The position numbers and the translations under genes were made by a program. From positions 1 to 47,479 of the forward strand of contig DLMH01000135.1 of assembly GCA_002478115.1 (NCBI GenBank): a DNA stretch of 47,479 nucleotides, in the 5' to 3' direction. Positions 42,964 through 47,479 of this stretch are shown here, piece by piece (position 1 is the first letter of the stretch; each line of letters opens with the position of its first letter). Origin of the DNA: Candidatus Acidiferrum typicum (GTDB lineage Bacteria; Acidobacteriota; Terriglobia; Acidiferrales; UBA7541). The notes under the pieces are model-generated. The model saw only the letters and a program-made list of their open reading frames with translations. It ran no database searches and was not told where the DNA came from.

Positions 42964-44799
42964 ATGAACTCCAGAGTGATCCATCGCAAACCCTGTCGCC
43001 ACTACCCGCACCTATTGATGCTCCTTGCCATCCTGGCGACCTCTGCTGTAGTGTCTCGCGCCCAGGACTCCCCGACCGGAACGGGCCAAGGCAACCCACC
43101 CGCAGAGAAAACGCAGGGCCATCCCACCGAAACGCAAACCCCCAAGGACAGTGGCGCAGCGAAGCAGGAAGTGTCCATGCTGGACACGGGCACGACCTTC
43201 AAGCTGCGCGTAAACCTCGTGCAGGTGCACGTGATTGTGCGGGACTCCGCCGGCAAACCAGTCGAGAATCTGCGCAAGGAAGATTTTCAGTTATACGACA
43301 GCGGGAAACTGCAGGCGATTACCACCTTCGGCGTGGAGACGGCCAAGTCCCGGAAGGAACGCGCGGAAGCAGCGGCAAAAACCCAGGCAGGCGAGGAGGA
43401 AACCGCTGCCGGCGGCTCCGTGATGCTGCCGGAACGCTTTGTGGCGATGACGTTCGATGACATCCACCTCAAAATGGCGGATGCCGTCACCGTGCGGGTG
43501 GCCGCGGGGCGGTTCGTGGATGCGATGACCCCGGGGGACCGGGTCGGCATTTTCTCGACCTCGGGGCAATTGACGCAGGATTTCACCAGCGACAAGGAAG
43601 CGCTGAAGCAGAAGCTCTTGGGACTGATGCCGCGAGGCGCGATGGGCGGGCACATCACCGATTGCCCCGACGTTTCGTACTACATGGCGGATCTGATTGA
43701 AAACAAGCACGACTCCCAGGCTCTCTCGGTCGTCGTTCAAGAAACGTTACAGTGCATGTTTGGCGGGAGCCAGCAGATGCTCGCTGCGGCCCAAGCGCAA
43801 GCGCAGGCCGCGGTACTGATGGCCTTGAATTCTGGGGATGCAGACAACAACTACACCTACCGCCTATTGGAAGAGGTGCTGCGGCGTTTGGCCGGGAAAC
43901 CCGGTGAGCGAGTCCTGCTGTTGGCATCGCCGGGATTTCTGATTACGACGGACATGCTGGATGAATCGGGGATTGTGGACCGCGCGAACCGCGCCAACAT
44001 CGTGATCAATACGCTGGACGCGCGCGGGCTGTACGCGCCCGAACCGGGAGGCGACATCTCGCAGCAAAACTCGGACACCCCGGTAACGGCGGGGCTGAAA
44101 GCGAGCTACCGGCTCACGGAGCAGTCGGAACTGCAGTTCGTTCTGATGGATTTTGCCTATGGTACAGGCGGCACGTTCTTCCATAATTCCAACGATCTGG
44201 AGGCTGGGCTGAAACTGGCAGGTGCGGTACCGGAAGTTTCCTATGTGCTGGGTTTTTCGCCGCAGAATCAGAAGATGGACGGGAAGTACCACACGCTCAA
44301 GGTAACGCTGGCGCAAAAACAGAAGTACGCCATCCAGGCGCGGCGCGGCTACTATGCCCCGAAGAAGCTGGATGATCCGCGGGAGATGGAAAGGCAGGAA
44401 ATCCAGGAAGCGCTCTTTTCGCAGGATGAGATTCATGACCTCCCGCTGAGTTTGCAGACACAGTATTTCAAAACCGAGGATACGGGCGCGCGGCTGAGTG
44501 TGGTGTCGCATCTTGAACTGAAGGGGATGCACTTCCGCAAGGCGGAAGGCAGGAATTTTGACGATTTGACGCTCGCCACGGTCGTCTTTGACGAGAACGG
44601 AAATTTCATCACTGGCGGCGAGAAGCTTGTGAAAATGCGCCTGTTCGATGCGACCTTTGAAAAGCTCAGCCAGACCGGACTGACGGTGAAGTCGAGCTTC
44701 GATGTAAAGCCGGGCAAATACATGGTGCGGCAGGTGGTGCGGGATTCGGAAGGCGCGCAGATGGCGGCGCGCAACGGGACTGTGGTTATACCGTACTGA
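42964..44799 (+). CDS. Secreted VWFA-related domain protein (1)
   Basis: A 611-residue exported protein of the VWFA-related family that is multiplied in Acidobacteriota. Signal peptide: basic start, then LLMLLAILATSAVVSRAQ. The N-terminal beta domain (about 70-120) holds VHVIVRDSAGKPVENL and KEDFQLYD. The VWA-like domain (about 150-430) begins FVAMTFDDIHL, and MIDAS-type residues are only partly conserved. SYVLGFSPQ and ARRGYYAPKK mark the end of the family region. About 150 further residues follow. AGGGAAGGG lies directly upstream of the ATG. The second copy lies 122 bases after its stop, so the two are likely one unit. Function of the family is unknown. Confidence 0.82.
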   Translation: MNSRVIHRKPCRHYPHLLMLLAILATSAVVSRAQDSPTGTGQGNPPAEKTQGHPTETQTPKDSGAAKQEVSMLDTGTTFKLRVNLVQVHVIVRDSAGKPVENLRKEDFQLYDSGKLQAITTFGVETAKSRKERAEAAAKTQAGEEETAAGGSVMLPERFVAMTFDDIHLKMADAVTVRVAAGRFVDAMTPGDRVGIFSTSGQLTQDFTSDKEALKQKLLGLMPRGAMGGHITDCPDVSYYMADLIENKHDSQALSVVVQETLQCMFGGSQQMLAAAQAQAQAAVLMALNSGDADNNYTYRLLEEVLRRLAGKPGERVLLLASPGFLITTDMLDESGIVDRANRANIVINTLDARGLYAPEPGGDISQQNSDTPVTAGLKASYRLTEQSELQFVLMDFAYGTGGTFFHNSNDLEAGLKLAGAVPEVSYVLGFSPQNQKMDGKYHTLKVTLAQKQKYAIQARRGYYAPKKLDDPREMERQEIQEALFSQDEIHDLPLSLQTQYFKTEDTGARLSVVSHLELKGMHFRKAEGRNFDDLTLATVVFDENGNFITGGEKLVKMRLFDATFEKLSQTGLTVKSSFDVKPGKYMVRQVVRDSEGAQMAARNGTVVIPY

Positions 44800-44826
44800 C
44801 TCGGGTAGCGGTCTGCAGGAGGAGAG

Positions 44827-44910
44827 ATGGCTAATTTGTACCCCCAGCAACCTTGCATCGCGTCTATCTCAGTAACGGCTACCACGCTCCAAATCAGCGT
44901 AGTGCTCTGA
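44827..44910 (+). CDS. Possible 27-residue leader peptide between the VWFA genes
   Basis: AGGAGG (44817-44822) stands four bases before ATG 44827, which opens a 27-codon frame (MANLYPQQPC and following) ending TGA 44908-44910. The ribosome-binding site of the next VWFA gene begins at the very next base. The arrangement would suit translational coupling. The peptide itself has no recognisable feature, and the reading may be a coincidence of purine-rich sequence. Confidence 0.3.
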   Translation: MANLYPQQPCIASISVTATTLQISVVL

Positions 44911-44921
44911 AGGAGGGGGAG

Positions 44922-47405
44922 ATGAGCTTCAAACCTGGAATCAAGAACAGCAAACAGTTTTTTGCGGTGGCGCTGCTGGCGCTGGCGGCCTGGCCCCTTG
45001 CCGTTCGGGCGCAAGCGCCGGATGCCCCCAAACCTGCGCCCCCCCCCACGGCAGGAAATGAGCAGGCCGTGGCCACTGGCACAGTCATCCGGACGGAGTC
45101 GCGGATCGTCCTGGTGGATGCGGTGGTGACGGACAAGAAAGGGAAGTACGTCCCGGCTCTGACCCAGCAGGATTTCAAGGTTTACGAGGACAATAAAGAA
45201 CAGGCCATTTCGAGCTTTTCGTTTGGCTCAGACCCGACGGTGCAGGCCAAGGGGCAGCAGCATTACATGATTTTGTTTTTCGACAATGCCTCGATGCAGC
45301 TGCCCGACCAAATCCAGGCGCGCAGCGCGGCGGCAAAGTTCATCGCAAAGAGCGCCGGGCCGGACCGCTTGATGGCCGTGGTGGATTTCGGCGGAACCCT
45401 GATCGTTAAGCAGAATTTCACGGCTAACGCGGAACTCCTGGAAGCGGCTGTATCGGGTGTGCACGCACCGCACATTCAAACGAATCCGCAGAGCGGATCG
45501 CAGCCCGTGACTGTCGCTTCCGCGGGGTTTTCGCCTCCGCTGGGGCTTTCGTCGATCAGCAGAGCGGAATCGGATTTTGGCGCGCACACCATGCTCCTCT
45601 CCATCCGCAGCTTGGCCAAAGATCTGCGCGCAGTGCCGGGCCGCAAAATGCTGGTGCTGTTCTCCGCAGGTTTTCCGCTGGACACGGAGAGTATGTCCGA
45701 GCTGACCGCCACAATTGATGCCTGCAACAAAGCCAACGTGGCAGTGTATTCGGTGGATGTGCGCGGATTGATGGCGCCCGGGCTGGGTGCAAGCGCGCCC
45801 GGGCCGGGAGGAAGCGCGCAATTACACCAGCCATCGGGCGTGCGGAGTGCGCACGCGGCGGCACTGAAAGACAGCAATCGGGCCATCCGGCCAAGACTGG
45901 TGATGGCGAGCTACAGCTTGGCCGCTTCCATGGATCCCCAGAAACCCGGCGGCGGTGGCGGGGGCACAGGCGGTGGAGGGACAGGCGGTGGAGGGACAGG
46001 CGGTGGAGGGACGGGCGGTGGAGGGACGGGCGGTGGAGGGACTGGCGGGGGCGGTAAAGGTGGGGGAACCGGTGGAGGCACCGGCGGCACGGGTGGCGGA
46101 GGGACTGGCGGAAAGGGCGGCGGAACCGGTGGAGGCACCGGCGGTGGCGGCAAAGGTGGGGGCACAGGGGGATCCGGCGGCGCAGCGGGAGCCCCGGGAA
46201 GTCCCTATGCGAACTACAACAATCCGATGACCCAGCCGCAGGTCATTTTGCCCCCGATGCCGAAGATGCCGGAAAGCGGGCAGACGAACCAGCAGATCCT
46301 GATGGCGCTGGCGGAAGGCACCGGCGGATTCACCATCTACAACACAAATGACCTGCTGGGCGGGCTGGATCGCATCGCGCAGGAGGCCAACCAGTTCTAC
46401 GTGCTTGGTTATGTGCCGCAGGCAACGCCCGAGGGCAGTTGCCACACCCTGAAGGTGAAGCTGAACCGCGGCGGAATGGAAGTGAGGTCGCGCAGCGGAT
46501 ATTGCAACACGCGGCCCGTGAATCCACTCGATGGCAAGCCGATTGAGAAGCAGATGGAAAGTCGGGCGGCCGGATCGCAGGCCGGAGCCATTCACGGCAC
46601 GATGCAAGCCCCGTACTTTTACACGGGGCCTAACATTGCGCGCGTGAATCTGGTGATGCAGATACCTGGCGACGCCATTGTGTTCAACAAGGACAAAGGG
46701 AAATACCACGCGGTGGTGAATGTGCTCGGGATTGCCTATAAACCGGATGGATCCACCGGGGCGCGGTTCAACGATGTGCTGAATATCGATCTGGGGAAGG
46801 ACGAATGGAAGGAGTTCACGAATGAGCCCTACCGCTATCAAAACCAGTTCGATGCGGCGCCGGGAAACTACAAGTTGACGGTTGTGCTAAGTTCCGGCGG
46901 CGATGGCTTCGGAAAATTCGAGACGCCGTTGCAAATCGACCCTTACGACGGAAAGGAATTCACTCTGGGTGGCGTGGTCTTGTCCACCTTCCTGCAGCCG
47001 CTGACCGCGGTCTCGACGGAAGTGGACGCCGCGCTGCTCGAAGACCGCACGCCGCTGATCGTCCGGGGAATGCAGGTGACCCCGAGGGCGGATTACCGCT
47101 TCAAGAGGACGGACAATGTGGTGCTGTACTCCGAAATCTACGAGCCGCTGCTCAAGTCGGAGAATCCTCCGTTGGTGGGCGCGGGTTACCGCATCTTCGA
47201 CAAGGCCACCAGCAAAGAGGTTTTGTTCTCCGGAGTTCAGTCCATGCAGGAGTACATGCAGAAGGGAAATCCCGTGATTCCGTTTGGGCTGATGGTCCAT
47301 CTGAAGGATCTCCCCCCGGGCAATTACCGCCTGGTACTGCAAGCCGTGGATGCCGCGCAAAACCAGGCGCCGCCACGGGAAACGGAGTTCGTCCTGAGCG
47401 ACTAG
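44922..47405 (+). CDS. Secreted VWFA-related domain protein (2) with Gly-rich insert
   Basis: An 827-residue paralogue of the gene before it. The start is ATG 44922 after AGGAGGGGG, not the longer frame from 44853. Signal peptide: FFAVALLALAAWPLAVRAQ. The VWFA-related region includes IVLVDAVVTDKKGKYVP, QQDFKVYEDN, MILFFDNASM, YSVDVRGL and, after an insert, FYVLGYVPQ and VRSRSGYC. Residues about 345-425 are a low-complexity Gly/Thr/Lys insert encoded partly by 15-base tandem repeats, splitting the domain before its last strands. The last 270 residues are beta-rich, with no motif known to me. A surface or periplasmic location is likely. Confidence 0.82.
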   Translation: MSFKPGIKNSKQFFAVALLALAAWPLAVRAQAPDAPKPAPPPTAGNEQAVATGTVIRTESRIVLVDAVVTDKKGKYVPALTQQDFKVYEDNKEQAISSFSFGSDPTVQAKGQQHYMILFFDNASMQLPDQIQARSAAAKFIAKSAGPDRLMAVVDFGGTLIVKQNFTANAELLEAAVSGVHAPHIQTNPQSGSQPVTVASAGFSPPLGLSSISRAESDFGAHTMLLSIRSLAKDLRAVPGRKMLVLFSAGFPLDTESMSELTATIDACNKANVAVYSVDVRGLMAPGLGASAPGPGGSAQLHQPSGVRSAHAAALKDSNRAIRPRLVMASYSLAASMDPQKPGGGGGGTGGGGTGGGGTGGGGTGGGGTGGGGTGGGGKGGGTGGGTGGTGGGGTGGKGGGTGGGTGGGGKGGGTGGSGGAAGAPGSPYANYNNPMTQPQVILPPMPKMPESGQTNQQILMALAEGTGGFTIYNTNDLLGGLDRIAQEANQFYVLGYVPQATPEGSCHTLKVKLNRGGMEVRSRSGYCNTRPVNPLDGKPIEKQMESRAAGSQAGAIHGTMQAPYFYTGPNIARVNLVMQIPGDAIVFNKDKGKYHAVVNVLGIAYKPDGSTGARFNDVLNIDLGKDEWKEFTNEPYRYQNQFDAAPGNYKLTVVLSSGGDGFGKFETPLQIDPYDGKEFTLGGVVLSTFLQPLTAVSTEVDAALLEDRTPLIVRGMQVTPRADYRFKRTDNVVLYSEIYEPLLKSENPPLVGAGYRIFDKATSKEVLFSGVQSMQEYMQKGNPVIPFGLMVHLKDLPPGNYRLVLQAVDAAQNQAPPRETEFVLSD
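45966..46040 (+). repeat. Five 15-bp tandem repeats coding for TGGGG
   Basis: The unit ACAGGCGGTGGAGGG (last copies with ACG) is repeated five times in the frame of the VWFA gene. Degenerate versions continue to about 46180. Repeat number could vary by slippage without breaking the frame, since the unit is a multiple of three. Confidence 0.8.
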
Positions 47406-47479
47406 CGCCCAGGGCTAATCTCAAAGAACACAAGGGGTTGTTGGCGGCAACTTTCCGCGATTCAGAATATGCACCGCAG

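Noticed and set aside
45948..46180. CRISPR-like repeat array
   Set aside because: The repeats are contiguous 15-base units without spacers and translate in frame as Gly-rich protein.

Overview
The window looks like a chromosomal segment of an Acidobacteriota bacterium. The reasons are two VWFA-related-domain secreted proteins of the type expanded in that phylum, a Ser/Thr kinase fused to a TolB/WD40-like propeller, GC-rich codon use, and many short dispersed palindromic repeats. No rRNA, tRNA, CRISPR array or intact transposase was seen. The assignment is inferred from protein families, not from a marker gene.

Layout. 0-4.6 kb: the end of an unknown gene, then a minus-strand helicase/exonuclease pair (MrfA/MrfB type, DNA repair) carrying several in-frame palindromic repeats. 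4.8-10.2 kb: a 41-residue membrane peptide, a sugar-type transporter and a PfkB kinase on plus; a DUF302 protein, a methyltransferase and a GH27 alpha-galactosidase on minus. 10.4-15.6 kb: a sensor-type Ser/Thr kinase, then a 662-bp duplicated fragment of a GH15 gene abutting a beta-lactamase-family gene that has lost its 5' end.

16.2-31.8 kb is the centrepiece: a hydrogenase island. A stand-alone cyclic-nucleotide-binding protein (minus) faces a plus-strand run of twelve genes. These are an FdhF-like molybdopterin/Fe-S protein, an Fe-S protein and a flavin/NAD(P) protein resembling the beta and gamma subunits of group 3b sulfhydrogenases, a maturation protease, and a full Hyf-type (group 4) membrane [NiFe] hydrogenase with three antiporter-like subunits. 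A second, broken cyclic-nucleotide-binding gene closes the island. By alignment from memory, the FdhF-like protein lacks the Sec/Cys-His-Arg catalytic set of formate dehydrogenases while keeping its Fe-S cysteines. My reading (inference) is a complex I-like machine: NAD(P)H-reactive flavoprotein, Fe-S and NuoG-like relay, [NiFe] site, and ion-pumping membrane arm, rather than a classical formate hydrogenlyase.

32-39.4 kb: a deaminase flanked by 26-bp direct repeats, then a minus-strand trehalose block (TreT-like glycosyltransferase, DUF5752 protein, trehalose-6-phosphate synthase fused to a membrane sensor/HAMP module) and the full-length GH15 gene. Its 3' part and the copy at 13.2 kb form direct repeats bracketing the hydrogenase and trehalose region. 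39.6-47.4 kb: a PilZ protein, a zinc-ribbon membrane protein, a small secreted protein with a truncated DinB gene, a YihY/BrkB membrane protein and the two VWFA-domain proteins, one with a long glycine-rich tandem repeat. Several plus-strand genes have a -10 box so close to the start codon that leaderless transcripts are likely.
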